Assembly (NCBI GenBank): GCA_035772735.1
Contig: JASDFA010000001.1
Location: 77,340,001 to 77,404,000, forward strand
Source: Datura wrightii
Taxonomy: Eukaryota; Streptophyta; Magnoliopsida; Solanales; Solanaceae
Length of the DNA: 64,000 nucleotides
Direction: 5' to 3'
Part shown: piece after piece, positions 1-10,690 of the stretch
Layout of the letters: each line of letters opens with the position of its first letter
Numbering within the stretch: position 1 is the first letter of the stretch
Program-made: the position numbers and the translations under genes
The notes under the pieces: generated by a model
Database searches by the model: none
Told to the model about the DNA's origin: nothing
Seen by the model: the letters and a program-made list of their open reading frames with translations, nothing else

Positions 1-294
1 CATGCCATTGGGTGTATGACCATCTTCAGGTGGCCATACCTTTCTTTTAGGCTATTCCACAAAACAAGTGGATCCTTAATCGTGAGATATTCAATTTTAA
101 GAATTTCGTCAAGATGATGACACAAGAATATCATAGCCTTAGCACGATTTTGATTTGATGCTTTATTTTTCACTTTTAATGGTGTCTCCAAGACCCATTG
201 CATCCATATGGATTTCAGCATCTAACACCCATGAAAGGTAGTTCTTTCCCGAACTTTGAAGGGCAACGAAATCAAGTTTCGTAAGGTTAGCCAT
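1..294 (-). pseudogene. Ty1/copia gag N-terminus, truncated and frameshifted
   Basis: Read on the minus strand from the ATG at 292-294, the frame gives MANLTKLDFVAL, then a GKNYLSWVLDAEIHMDAMG segment. This is the start typical of plant Ty1/copia gag proteins of the UBN2 type. After about residue 40 a one-base shift moves the frame, and the protein continues as NKASNQNRAKAMIF and then LTIKDPLVLWNSLKERYGH, which is also typical of the family. Gag would coat the element RNA in the cytoplasm. The copy is cut by the window edge and is not functional. It lies just downstream (minus sense) of its own primer site and LTR. The family call rests on recognised sequence blocks; no search was run. Confidence 0.85.
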
Positions 295-465
295 ATTAAA
301 AGAAAGAGAAAAATATACCTTGGCCTTCAAATTTTGAGACAGTAGAGTCGTAAAGCAACAATATCACCAAAGGAATATCACCCCTGTGGTTAAGTAATAC
401 ATCTTCCGAAAAAGAAATTTTAATTTTTCTTACCTCTAATCTTTCAAAGTGAGTGCTCAAGGCAG

Positions 466-483
466 AGACTCGCACTGATAACG
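466..483 (-). promoter_or_regulatory. Primer-binding site of the copia element
   Basis: On the minus strand, immediately after the LTR end, the sequence reads CGTTATCAGTGCGAG. This is a diverged form of the TGGTATCAGAGC site complementary to plant initiator-Met tRNA. Its position directly between LTR and gag supports the call. Confidence 0.65.
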
Positions 484-774
484 TGTTATGAAATAATAAA
501 GAAAGAACAAGAATATTATAAAGAAAGAGAGAAGGAGAGAAGTTTTTATTTCTCTTGATGGGATGAAATACAATGAAGGAGAACCCCTCTATTTATAGGG
601 ATAATTTCTCCTAACTTTTCTCCAAAAGATAGACTTTCACTATAATATAAACACATGTATCCACTACAATACAAATACCTTTATAGACATTCACTATAAT
701 ACAAATATGTTTATAACAAATAACAATTTTATCCTTACATAAGTATTACTATTACAATATTTTTATACTTGACA
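484..774 (-). repeat. Ty1/copia LTR (about 291 bp)
   Basis: The segment starts TGTTATG and ends TTGACA in plus sense, giving short inverted termini (TGTCAA...CATAACA on the element strand). On the minus strand it holds a clear TATA box, TATAAAT at 591-597, in a CCCTATAAATAGAGGGG context, followed by a T/C-rich leader. It is the 5' LTR of the gag fragment at 1-294. The other LTR would lie left of the window, so the target duplication cannot be checked. Confidence 0.75.
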
Positions 775-792
775 TAAATTTACCTTCAAATA

Positions 793-793
793 A

Positions 794-847
<54 letters not shown>
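793..847. repeat. Compound (TC)n(TA)n microsatellite
   Basis: About 10 TC units pass directly into about 17 TA units. Confidence 0.95.
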
Positions 848-850
<3 letters not shown>

Positions 851-2810
851 CCAACTACGTGGCACTCCCCTAAACAAGGACTTCTAATTATCTTTTCTCC
901 TACTTTTTTGCCTTTTTCTTTCGTTTTTCTCATTAAATTATTAAATAATCTATATTAATAAATAAACGTCGGTTGCTTAATAAAGGGGTTTTCCTCTAAT
1001 CTCTACGAGTCATTTCTTCTTTCCCACTGAAGGGGCATTCGCTCTTACCACAACAACAATTTTTAAACCCATCAGCTGATTCAAACCTTTAGGTTTCAAT
1101 TCTAATGGCAGCCAAAGCAGAGAAGAAATCAATATAGGAGAAGCAATTTCTGTTTAAGAGAGAGAGAAATATTCAAGGTACAAATTCTTCATATTTGATT
1201 TCGCATGTCTCCTTATTTAATTTCTTCTCACTTTCTGTAAAATATCATCCCCTTACTTCGACCGGGTAAAAGTGATGCTTTAAAAGATTCAAACTTAATT
1301 ATCCTGCAATATATGAGGTGAGTATAAAATTAGTAGAAATTATATATAGTTGATTTATTTCCGGTAAGATGTTTCAATCTTTTTTTCTTTTTTTCTTTTT
1401 CATTTTTTGGTTCTCTTCTCTTTCTGGATTATTAAAAAAAGTTACTTATAGTTGTAACTTATAATAGGGTTGGCTTATGAAGATTTGTAGTACAAGATGA
1501 TAACCAAGTCATAATATAGGCGCGACTAACAATATCTTTTGTACTACAATAATTTAATTATGTTGCTCGGTCCAGATTGAGTCTTGTAGTCTTTAAGGAG
1601 TTTCATGCATCTAGTGTCATGGGTAGACAGTTGACAAATTAAAATGAAAACAAAAGTTTGTTTAAGATGAATTGAACATTTTCTTTTTTTCAGGGCAAGT
1701 AATCCTGTGTTAATGGTGGTCGAACTATTCTTCAGTTCATCCAAAGCATATTAGGAGGTTCGATAGTTTTCTGTGAACCCCTTGATTGGATATTGTATAT
1801 TTCTGCTTTATTCTAATTACAATTTTTTTTCCAAGAACAAATATTGAGAGCCTTCTCAATAACCTACTGCAATACTTTAGATGAACAAGGAAGGTGAGAG
1901 TGCTCTCTATCACTTCTATTTAAGTAAAGCTTGTATCTATTTCCTCCTCCACCAGTTTAAGCCGATTGAAGCATTTGCGTGTTGGTAACACTCTTATCAC
2001 CAACTTAAATTTGTAATCATGTGCATATGCTTAAAAGTTCACTTGAAATATTTGCATAGCTTAAGCTTAGTATTGGAATGAAATGTATATAAATATAGTT
2101 GAATGCATATAGAGGATTCCTATTGCCTTAGCGACCAGTTTAGAAATTATCTTGATTAGTTGATCGATTGATTGATTATATTTTGTAGAGTACAGAAAGA
2201 TGGTAAGGAAGCATTTTATAGCCAGACAGACAATTGATAGTTAAGCTAAGTGCCTCGATATCTTTTTGCATAATTTTCCTGTGCAAGAAGTAGTACCAAT
2301 TGGGTTGTTGAAACCTTCCCTGGATTCACTTAATTAATATGTACAGGAAAGCCTTGGTTGTTTCCTTTTCATGTAATTTTCTAAGATGCAACAACAAGTA
2401 AAGAGATTAAAAACAGAATTATGCAGCAAAATAAGGAATTTATTGATGTGAAGAACACACTTTGGTCTATGAGAAGTATCGTGGCAATCTCTATAATTAG
2501 AATAAATATTTTTTTTCTCTATTTTTTATTGCTATTTAAAATAAAAATCACCTCTCAAATTATCTTAATTACACCTCCTTCTCTTCATCTTCTGTCTCTA
2601 ATCTCTCTTCCATAATGTTAGATTTATATATCATGATTTTTTAAAATTCCTCCACTAAAATTGCTATCGTCATCGGTATTTTCATACTTGGTATTGTTTG
2701 GAAAATATATAGAATTGAAAGTAGTTTGATTCTCTTGATCTCTGCTTTCTCCTCCTTTTGTGCATTTTGTTAAGCAAGTTCTTCAAGAATAGAAACAATT
2801 CTCTGCAGTC
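848..2810. other. Unassigned AT-rich region with a 5'-UTR-like stretch
   Basis: I see no supported gene. Around 1000-1170 a pyrimidine-rich leader precedes an ATG at 1105 that opens only ten codons. A splice-donor-like AAGGTACAAATTC follows at about 1176. This resembles a gene 5' end that has lost its body, but nothing downstream could be joined to it. No repeat family was recognised. Confidence 0.4.
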
Positions 2811-3319
2811 ATGTTGATTTATCAGGATCGTCTCTCCAGTAATGAGATCCTTTTAGATTCATTTTCCTACACAAAACATGTGAATAGAGTGTCATGGGAA
2901 GTAAAAGGTAAGTGGCATTGTTTAGTGGCCATTAATGTTAACATCAGGCAAATTCATCTGCTAAAGTTGCAGATAAAGATGAAGGTACTAATGATCAAGA
3001 CATCAAGTTTGTTGATATTGGTGACTCTTTCAAGCTTCAGGAGCAACCTTCTTCTAACAAGAAGCAATTTGATGGGTAAATTAAGAAATACATCAAGAAA
3101 TCAATGCCCAAGTTAGATGCAGTGAAGCAAGAAGTTTCAGAGAAGACACTGAAGGAGCAATACTAAGTTTTTTTTGTCAAAGCTTATTGAACTTTAATTC
3201 TTTGTTGGTGAGAGTATGACTAATGATGTAGGAATGGTGTTTACACACTACAAGGATGGCTCCACCGATCCACCTTTTGTAAACTTGCACATGGACTGAA
3301 GACGTCAAGTGTGGAATAG
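2811..3319 (+). pseudogene. TCTP: TCTP (translationally controlled tumour protein) pseudogene, intronless
   Basis: The frame opens MLIYQDRLSSNEILLDSFSY and keeps SWEVKGKW at residues 28-35, a strong match to plant TCTP N-termini. The frame is lost after about residue 45. TCTP-like text resumes in another frame (KFVDIGDSFKLQEQP), meets a stop at 3077-3079, and continues as IKKYIKKSMPKLDA. Further on come FFVGESM, then THYKDGSTDPPF and, after another shift, LAHGLKTSSVE with a stop at 3317-3319. The parts are in order and collinear. All TCTP blocks run together with no intron, whereas plant TCTP genes are normally split, so a processed copy is likely. No poly(A) tail or flanking duplication is obvious. 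At least three breaks make it non-coding. TCTP normally is a cytosolic growth-regulating protein. Confidence 0.85.
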
Positions 3320-3702
3320 GATCTTGAACATGAACTTTGAAAGTTTAAGGCGGATATATTTCCTGATTCTTTATGCAATATTTACACCATTAATTATAGG
3401 TAGTCATCTGAAGTTCAATTTTACAATTTTTACTACAAACTCATAATACGTAATTTAGATGTATGTGCTTTATATGTATAGATTGATTTATTAATTGGAG
3501 AATCAACACATACTTTATGATGTTAGCTAAGTCTTTTTATATGTTGTTTTAGTGACTGTTGGATTTTCGTGTTGTGACTATAAATCTTCTAAAGAAACCT
3601 AAGTGTGTGTGTTTCTCATAGATTTGTGCACTATAGTCCTTTAGATCCAAGAATAGAAGAGGAAAAAATCAAGTCCCTACTTATTTTTATAAAGTGGGTA
3701 AA
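3320..3702. other. Unassigned spacer left of element A
   Basis: AT-rich sequence with no gene. It does not resemble the element D LTR that lies on the other side of element A. Confidence 0.5.
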
Positions 3703-5991
3703 GGACACGATCCGAACATACACCCGGATCGTATACACGGGACAAGGGACCCAGAGGGACTCCAAGTCGACCCATAGCTCATGCATACAACTATTCTCAT
3801 TCAAATAAGCAGAACGATAATCATAAAGATATAGCGGAAACGTAATCATAACATAGCATCAAGAAAGACCAACATTTACATAGCTGAGTACGACATACTT
3901 GTCCGAAAGCCTCTAATACATAAGATGGATTGATGGGACAACATCCCCAACTAACCCGACCAAAACTGAATGTAAACAATATGAAAGTTTGTAAAACAGC
4001 CCTCGGAACATGAGGACTTACCAACAAGCTGAAAGCGTAAGCTAAGATAGCCTAAGGGAGAGGATGAGCCTGAGATACGGATCCTGTATCATGAAATGAT
4101 ACAACATAGGAAGTATACGGTCAGTACGTGGAATGTACTGAGTATGAAAGATAAGTACAACGGGCATTTTAAAAGAAAAGTAAACTCAAAAATAGACATA
4201 AGAGAAGGACATCATGCTTGCATCAAAATTCTTCACGATAAAACATAAGGCTCAAAACTTTTAAATCATTCATAATCATTCATTATCATAATCGTAAATA
4301 AATTTATCATAATATAACTTGAGCCAATAACATAATTATAACAATGCATAAAACATGTGTAATAATGGGAGGACTCGTCATAACTGACAACATCATGGTA
4401 GAGCCTTTCATGATGCCCCACTGCCTTGCTCAAGTGGCCAGAGCCGACCATGGCTTGCCAGGCGAGGGTCGTGCATAAGGCGTGATATCACATTTGAGGG
4501 GATCATTATCATAACATCATAACATTTACAACCCATGGTGGCACGTGGTTATGAGACACCGGCGTAGTCCTTTGAACGTTGGGCTGCTCGGTGCTAGTTA
4601 CGGCTCCCAAAAACATGCATATAGGCTCATACATAAATCATTAACATTATGCATAAAAATTCATTGGCTAAGATATAACATTTATCATCATTGGTCCCCT
4701 TTAAAAACATGCTTAGCCAAGAATCAAGGCCCTTTTCATCGGCCAACATTATAAATCGGTAAATCATGAAATTCGTTTCATAAATCATAAATCATTCTTT
4801 ATCATGTAGGCATTGGCCCAATACTTCGTCATACTCAATTCTTTAATAATATACTCATAAACATGGGTATCTTGGATTTATGCATTTCCATAATCAATAA
4901 ACTTAAAATAATGACTATTCATCATAAATCATAATTTCCATGAACTTCCATAAATGGACAATTTAGATTTTAAAATCTTGAAACATGAATTAAGGAAAAT
5001 AATAATAAAACCTACCCGTCATGCAAATTTTCATAAATAAAACTCAATTAAAACATACCCACAAGGAGAAATCACATTGACATGCTTTGGGTAAAATCCC
5101 ATGAAATTTGAGTAGGAAAATTCATAACTTTAATCGAAATTGGGTATGGGTGAGGAAGAATTCCACCCATTTTAAAACCCTACATACCTGGGAATGGAGA
5201 GATTAGAAGTTCCTTGAACACCCACAAAGAAATTGAAGAAAATTTTGGGGAAGAAGGCCTTGAATCTCCGAAAACCTCTCTAGAATCCTTGCATGAGAAT
5301 GGGCATGCCTAAAGGACTTAATTTATATTATAATACTCAGAAAATATCCAAAACGATGTAGTTTAGGGGCTAAAAATGTGGAAAGGTCGAAAATACCCTT
5401 AAAATAATTTTCCTGAAAACTGCCCCGGACGGACCAACGACCAACCCAATGGGTCGTGGCAACATATCACGGCTTGTGGTATCAAGTCATCAGGTGCACT
5501 GCCTCATGACACATCTCAGATCCCTACCCATGACTCATCAGGATGAGTAGTTACTTCAAACCACGGTTCGTTGAATCGACCGTCATCAACTCCTTGACCA
5601 ATCTGACTTCCTTTTCCATGAGCCTCATCATGACTCGTTGTTACTTCCAACAAGTCGTGGTTTCCATACGTTGAATGCACTGGAAACCTCAACCAACCAG
5701 AAACGACTTGAAACAATGGGTCATTGTCTCTCACCACGGATCGTGGGATGGCCTGTTGCTTCCTCCTCAGCCTAAGTCACAACCTCCCAACGGCTTGTGA
5801 CAACGGATTGTTGTTCCTGACAACAGGTCGTTGTATCATCCATTGTTTCCTCTGATTCCCTGACTTTCCAAACCATGACTGCATATGACGACTCGTGGTA
5901 GGGTCGTCTGTCCTGTGATATTTTTTCCAGTTTTCTGCACTTTTCAATTTTAACTGTCGGGTCTATTCTTAGGCCTTTCTAGGGTATTACA
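3703..5991 (-). repeat. 3' LTR of element A
   Basis: About 2.29 kb, collinear with 21969-24252. The element-sense start is TGTAATACCC (plus end at 5991). A TATA-like TATAATATAAAT sits near 5320-5332 on the minus strand, and a splice-donor-like CCCAGGTATGTAGGG follows at 5177-5192. The U3 part (about 5420-5930) is packed with short ACGACTCGT-type repeats in both orientations. Confidence 0.9.
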
Positions 5992-6236
5992 ATATCTCCC
6001 CCTTGGGAACATTCATCCTCGAATGCAGGAAACAAGCAGCAAACAAAAATATATAATTTATCATAGCTATATACTGATCATTTTAACCAAAATTTTCACG
6101 GAATAACTACCTCCAAATCAAACCACATAGCTGAACTGATCTCATGCTTTACACATGCATTCATACACATAAAAGAAACTTGTACACATAAACTGAACAT
6201 GAAAACTAAATAGAGTCATAGGGCGAAACTGATACC

Positions 6237-6542
6237 TCAAGTCGGAACTGAGCCAGTAGAGAACAAATGTGGGTATTTAGCTATCATATCTGCTTCGGCT
6301 TCCCATGTAGCTCCCTCAACATGCTGATTCCTCCATAATACTTTAACTGAAGCTACTTCTTTGTTCCTTAGCTTACGGACTTGACGATCTAAGGTTTCCA
6401 CCGGAATTTCTTCATAGCTGAGGTTGTCTTTCACCCCAATGCTGTCTACCAGAACTACCAAGGCTGGATAACCCAAGCGCTTCTTCAAAAGTGACACATG
6501 AAATACGGGATGAACCGAAGATAGCTCCGATGGCAAGTCCAA
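6237..6542 (-). pseudogene. Element A integrase C-terminus plus chromodomain
   Basis: The frame shows LPSELSSVHPVFHVSLLKK, the conserved integrase C-terminal segment. It then gives VSASVK-like text (EVASVKVLWRN) and ATWEAEADMIAKYPHLF, the chromodomain typical of Tekay/Del elements, which is thought to steer integration to heterochromatin. The stop is at the left end, close to the 3' LTR. A roughly 25-bp deletion near 6545, seen by comparison with element D at about 26600, separates this frame from the integrase core. Confidence 0.85.
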
Positions 6543-6543
6543 C

Positions 6544-7469
6544 TCATGACTCCCGATAAGGACGAATATAGCGGGGACTGAGTTTACCTTTCTTTCCGAA
6601 CCGCATGACTCCCTTCATGGAAGATACCTTAAGAAATACCCAGTCGTCCACACCAAACTCAAAATCTCTTCGTCTCATATCAGCGTACAACTTCTGACGA
6701 CTTTGAGGGACTTTCAACTGATCCCGTATCAACTGAACCTTCACCATTGCCTCATGAACTGAATCTGGTCCTATCATAGCTGCCTCACAAACCTCGAACC
6801 ATCCAATAGGAGACCTACACCTCCGCTCGTAAAGAGCCTCGAACGGTGCCATCTGGATACTGGAGTGGTAACTATTATTATAAGCAAACTCGACCAAGGG
6901 TAAGTGATCACCCCAACTAACTTTGAAATCCATAACACATGCCCACAACATATCCTCAAGGGTTTGAATGGTTCGTTCTTCTTGGTCGTTTGTTTGCAGA
7001 TGGAAGGCTGTACTGAGCTTAACTTGCATCCCAAGTCCTTTTTGAAAAGAATGCTGGAATTGAGAGGTAAATTGAGTACCTCGGTCTGAAATAATAGACA
7101 AGGGCACTCCATGAAGTTGAACTAACTCCCGAATATACAGCTTAGCATAATCCTCCACTGAATCCGTGGTCTTGACCGGTAAGAAGTGTGCCACCTTAGT
7201 CAGCCTATCCACCACCACCCAAATGGAGTCATAGTGTCAGCGAGTACGAGGTAGGCCTATAACAAAATCCATATTAATCTCTTCCCACTTTCAAGTGGGG
7301 ATGCTGATATCCTGAAGTACACCTCCCGGCCTTTGATGTTCGACTTTCACTTACTGACAGTTTGGATATTTTACCACGAACTCCATAATATCCTTCTTCA
7401 TACCATCCCACCAATAGATTTCTCGCAAATCCCGATACATTTTCGTGGATCCTGGATGAATAGAATATT
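6544..7469 (-). pseudogene. Element A integrase core (5' part cut by insertion B)
   Basis: The minus strand carries the H2C2-type region (MYRDLREIYWW, then KYPNCQ, where a normal CPNC cysteine has become Y). The core follows: VVDRLTKVAHFLPV with the first Asp, IISDRGTQFTSQF with the second Asp, and QEERTIQTLEDML with the Glu. EFAYNNSYHSSIQMAPFEALY is also clear. Integrase would join the cDNA to chromosomal DNA. In-frame stops occur near 7220-7350. The right end abuts the GGTAC duplication of insertion B; the rest of the domain resumes at 18264. Confidence 0.9.
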
Positions 7470-7474
7470 GGTAC

Positions 7475-8910
7475 TGATCGTGGGCAAAAATAGCATGCCC
7501 GAGTGATGTTTTATACCTTAATTTAGTCTTGTTTATCTAAGTTATTTTATACATTTTCATGTGATTTTATGTAAATGTGAATATATACTAACCAACATGA
7601 TTAGTCCTTGTTTTTGAAGGTTAATAATGCATTTGAGGAACTAATTCATGATTTGGTGAAGTGGAGGAATGGAATCAAGAGCAAAACATGAAAGTCAACA
7701 AGAAAACATGCAATAACTGGCACCCTGCGCGATAGGGGCCGTGGCACGCTGCCAACGCGGCAACACTTGGCCAAAACTTGCATTTTTTGGCACATTCCAG
7801 TGAGGGTACGCGTTACCAACGTGTCACGGAGGTCAAGTAGGGCGTTCAGCTCCATGACACGTTGCTGTTCCACCACAGGCCAAATTTTGCAATTTTTCAG
7901 CATAGTATAAATTGAACCCTTAGCTCCTAAAATCATTTGGTCACGATTTTATTCTGGAAAACTACCTAGGAGTGAAGGGAGAAGTGGGAGAACTCATCTA
8001 GGGTTTGTCAAATTCCCTTCTCATCTACCAAATTCATGTAAGTATGTTAGTTTAGTAGTAGTTAGTGTAGTTTTACGAACATGAATGGCAAGAACCCTTC
8101 CTCTAGGGTTGAAGCCATGAATTATGATTGTGATTTTATGAAATTGTTTTGGAATTAAGTTATTGATTGTTGTTTTCGTCTTGCATTCTGGATTGTTGGT
8201 TTTTTTTATGATTGATCACCATGAAATCATATTTGTTAGCTTGAGTAATAGCTTGAGAAAGCATTACCTAGGTCAGGACATGAGAATGTGAGGAGCACGT
8301 TTGTATATCGGGAGAGATTTTTGTGTCAGGATAGAAATATACCTAACACCGTGCTTGGTTGAGACACGGGGGTTATGAAAGACCAACTTGGATTATCACA
8401 TCACCACTCGAAGAAGTAGTTGTGAGGCTAAGTTGAATTAAATGGTTAGACGCACGAAAGTCCCTAATTGTTTCCCCGTAAACCACAACATAATTGATTG
8501 CCCGCGACTAGAAATTAAACTCCTCGCTCACAATGATGCAGTGAGGCTACTTTGCCGTGTTTAGAGGCTCGAAATACCATGAACATGCACTTCTAATTAT
8601 GTGAAATAATAATCGATAGTTGCATACTTAACCCATTGCAAATCGTAGCATCGCATGATTATCTGGTTTTAACTCTATGTTGCTCCTAGAGTGCATTCAG
8701 AATATTTCGTTGACCAAATTTAGACTTAATTAAAAATCTCCCTCGAAAACTTCTATAACCAACATTTTTTGGTATTTAAGATCACACTAGAAATGGATAG
8801 TTAGAGAAATGGGTCCAGTCCCTGTGGGTTCGATAATCCGGTTCTTAAAAAGAGCCACTATATTACTTGCACGACCCGTACATTTGCGGACGCACGAATC
8901 GGGCACGTCA
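7475..8910 (+). repeat. B LTR copy 1 (plus orientation, full length)
   Basis: It starts TGATCGTGGGC and ends GGGCACGTCA, 1436 bp. A TATA box (TATAAAT) is at 7906-7912. Upstream lies the inverted-repeat module with arms at 7818-7831 and 7850-7863. Its reverse complement follows almost immediately as copy 2. Confidence 0.9.
7818..7863. repeat. U3 inverted-repeat module, B LTR copy 1
   Basis: Arms AACGTGTCACGGAG and CTCCATGACACGTT (one mismatch) are separated by exactly 18 nt. The module ends 42 nt before the TATA box at 7906. Confidence 0.9.
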
Positions 8911-10340
8911 CTTGCCAGATTTGCGCGTCCGCAAGTGTACGGGTCGTGCAAGTAATATAGTGGCTCTTTTTAAGAACCGGATTATCGAACCCACAGGGAC
9001 TGGACCCATTCCTCTAACTATCCATTTCTAGTGTGATCTTAAATACCTCAAGTGTTGGTTATAGACATTTTCGATTGAGATTAATTAAGTCTAAGTTTGG
9101 GTCAATGAAGTATTCTGAAATTACTCTAGGAGCAACATAGAGTTAAAACCAATTAATCATGCGATACTACGATTTGCAATGGGTTAAGCATGGAACTATC
9201 AATTGTTATTTCACATAATTAGAATTGCATGTTTATGGTCTTTCGAGCCTCTAAACACGGCAATCTAGCCTCACTGCATCATTGTGAGCGAGGAGTTTAA
9301 TTTCTAGTCGCGGGCAATCAATTATGTTATGGTTTACAGGGAAACGATTAGGGACTTTCGTGCGTCTAACCATTTAACTCAACTTATCCTCACAACTACT
9401 TCTTCGAGTGGTGATGTGATAATCCAAGTTGGTCTTTCATAACCCCCGTGTCTCAACCAAGCACGGTGTTAGGTATATTTCTATCCTGACACAAAAATCT
9501 CTCCCGAGATACAAACGTGCTCCTCACATTCTCATGTCCTGACCTAGGTAATGCTTTCTCAAGCTATTACTCAAGCTAACAAATATGTTTTCACGGTGAT
9601 CAATCATAAAAACAACCAACAATCCAGAATGCAAGACGAAAACAACAATCAATAACTTAATTCCAAAATAATTTCATAAAATCACAATCATAATTCATGG
9701 CTTCAACCCTAGAGGAAGGGTTCTTGCCATTCATGTTCATAAAACTACACTAACTACTACTAAACTAACATACTTACATGAATTTGGTAGATGAGAAGGG
9801 AATTTGACAAACCCTAGATGAGTTCTCCCACTTCTCCCTTCACTCCTAGGTAGTTTTCCAGAATAAAATCGTGACCATCTAATTTTAGGAGCTAAGGGTT
9901 CAATTTATACTATGCTGAAAAAATGCAAAATTTGGCCTGTGGTGGAACAGCAACGTGTCACGGAGCTAAACGCCCTACTTGACCTCCGTGACATGGAGGT
10001 AACGCGTACCCTCACTGGAATGTGCCAAAAAATGCAATTTTTGGCCAAGTGTTGCCGCGTTGGCAGCGTGCCACGGCCCCTATCGCGCAGGGTGCCAGTT
10101 ATTGCATGTTTTCTTGTTGGCTTTCACGTTTTGCTCTTGATTCCATTCCTCCACTTCACCAAATCATGAATTAGTTCCTCAAATGCATTATTAACCTTCA
10201 AAAACAAGGACTAATCATGTTGGTTAGTATATATTCACATTTATATAAAATCACATGAAAATGTATAAAATAACTTAGATAAACAAGACTAAATTAAGGT
10301 ATAAAGCATCACTCGGGCATGCTATTTTTGCCCATGATCA
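8911..10340 (-). repeat. B LTR copy 2 (minus orientation)
   Basis: Near-complete reverse complement of 7475-8910, about 1.43 kb. It ends in plus sense with GCCCATGATCA. The first few U5 bases are missing at the palindrome centre. It serves as the 3' LTR of internal region B1, with a purine tract (AAGTGTGGGGTAGG on the minus strand) abutting it. Confidence 0.9.
9952..9997. repeat. U3 inverted-repeat module, B LTR copy 2
   Basis: Left arm AACGTGTCACGGAG at 9952-9965, right arm CTCCGTGACATGGA from 9984 (partly decayed), spacer 18 nt. Confidence 0.85.
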
Positions 10341-10690
10341 CCTACCCCACACTTAAAGTCTTGTTATGTCCTCATAGCATCAAATTAACATTTAAAGGAT
10401 GAGAAATACTCCCTAAGACTCTATGCCAAGCTAAAAGCATGCTTTCTTTTCAAGTTCCAGAGATGGGTGTTCGACCCCACACTTCTTCTATTCCATACTC
10501 TTTAGCTTCCACCGTCTCGGTACTCAGACTTCCCGCCATTTGTGCTTAACTTTCCACCAAAAACACAAACAAAATGAAAATAATAACATCAACACAAAAA
10601 TCAAAATTACAAATTATACCTGAGGTACCCTTGGGTTGCCTCCCAAGCAGCGCCTTATTTTACGTCGTGGCATGACATAAACTGTCCTTT
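10341..10690 (-). other. B1 3' non-coding region (shortened)
   Basis: Lies between the gag-protease stop and the purine tract. Compared with B2 and element C, about 1.6 kb is missing. The join falls between two similar CCCCACACTTAAA / TGTCCTC blocks (fused at about 10345-10385). Confidence 0.8.
10661..10679 (-). other. Conserved hairpin after the gag-protease stop (B1 copy)
   Basis: TACGTCGTGGCATGACATA can form a short stem (TACGTC/GACATA, one mismatch). It is followed in minus sense by GGCGCTGCTTGGGAGGCAAC, which can form a second stem. The same two elements occur in B2 (16335-16353) and C (30733-30751). Confidence 0.7.

Noticed and set aside
1105..1137. Short ATG frame MAAKAEKKSI resembling a histone H2B start
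   Set aside because: Only ten codons, then a stop; no further H2B sequence follows in any frame, so the likeness is probably chance.
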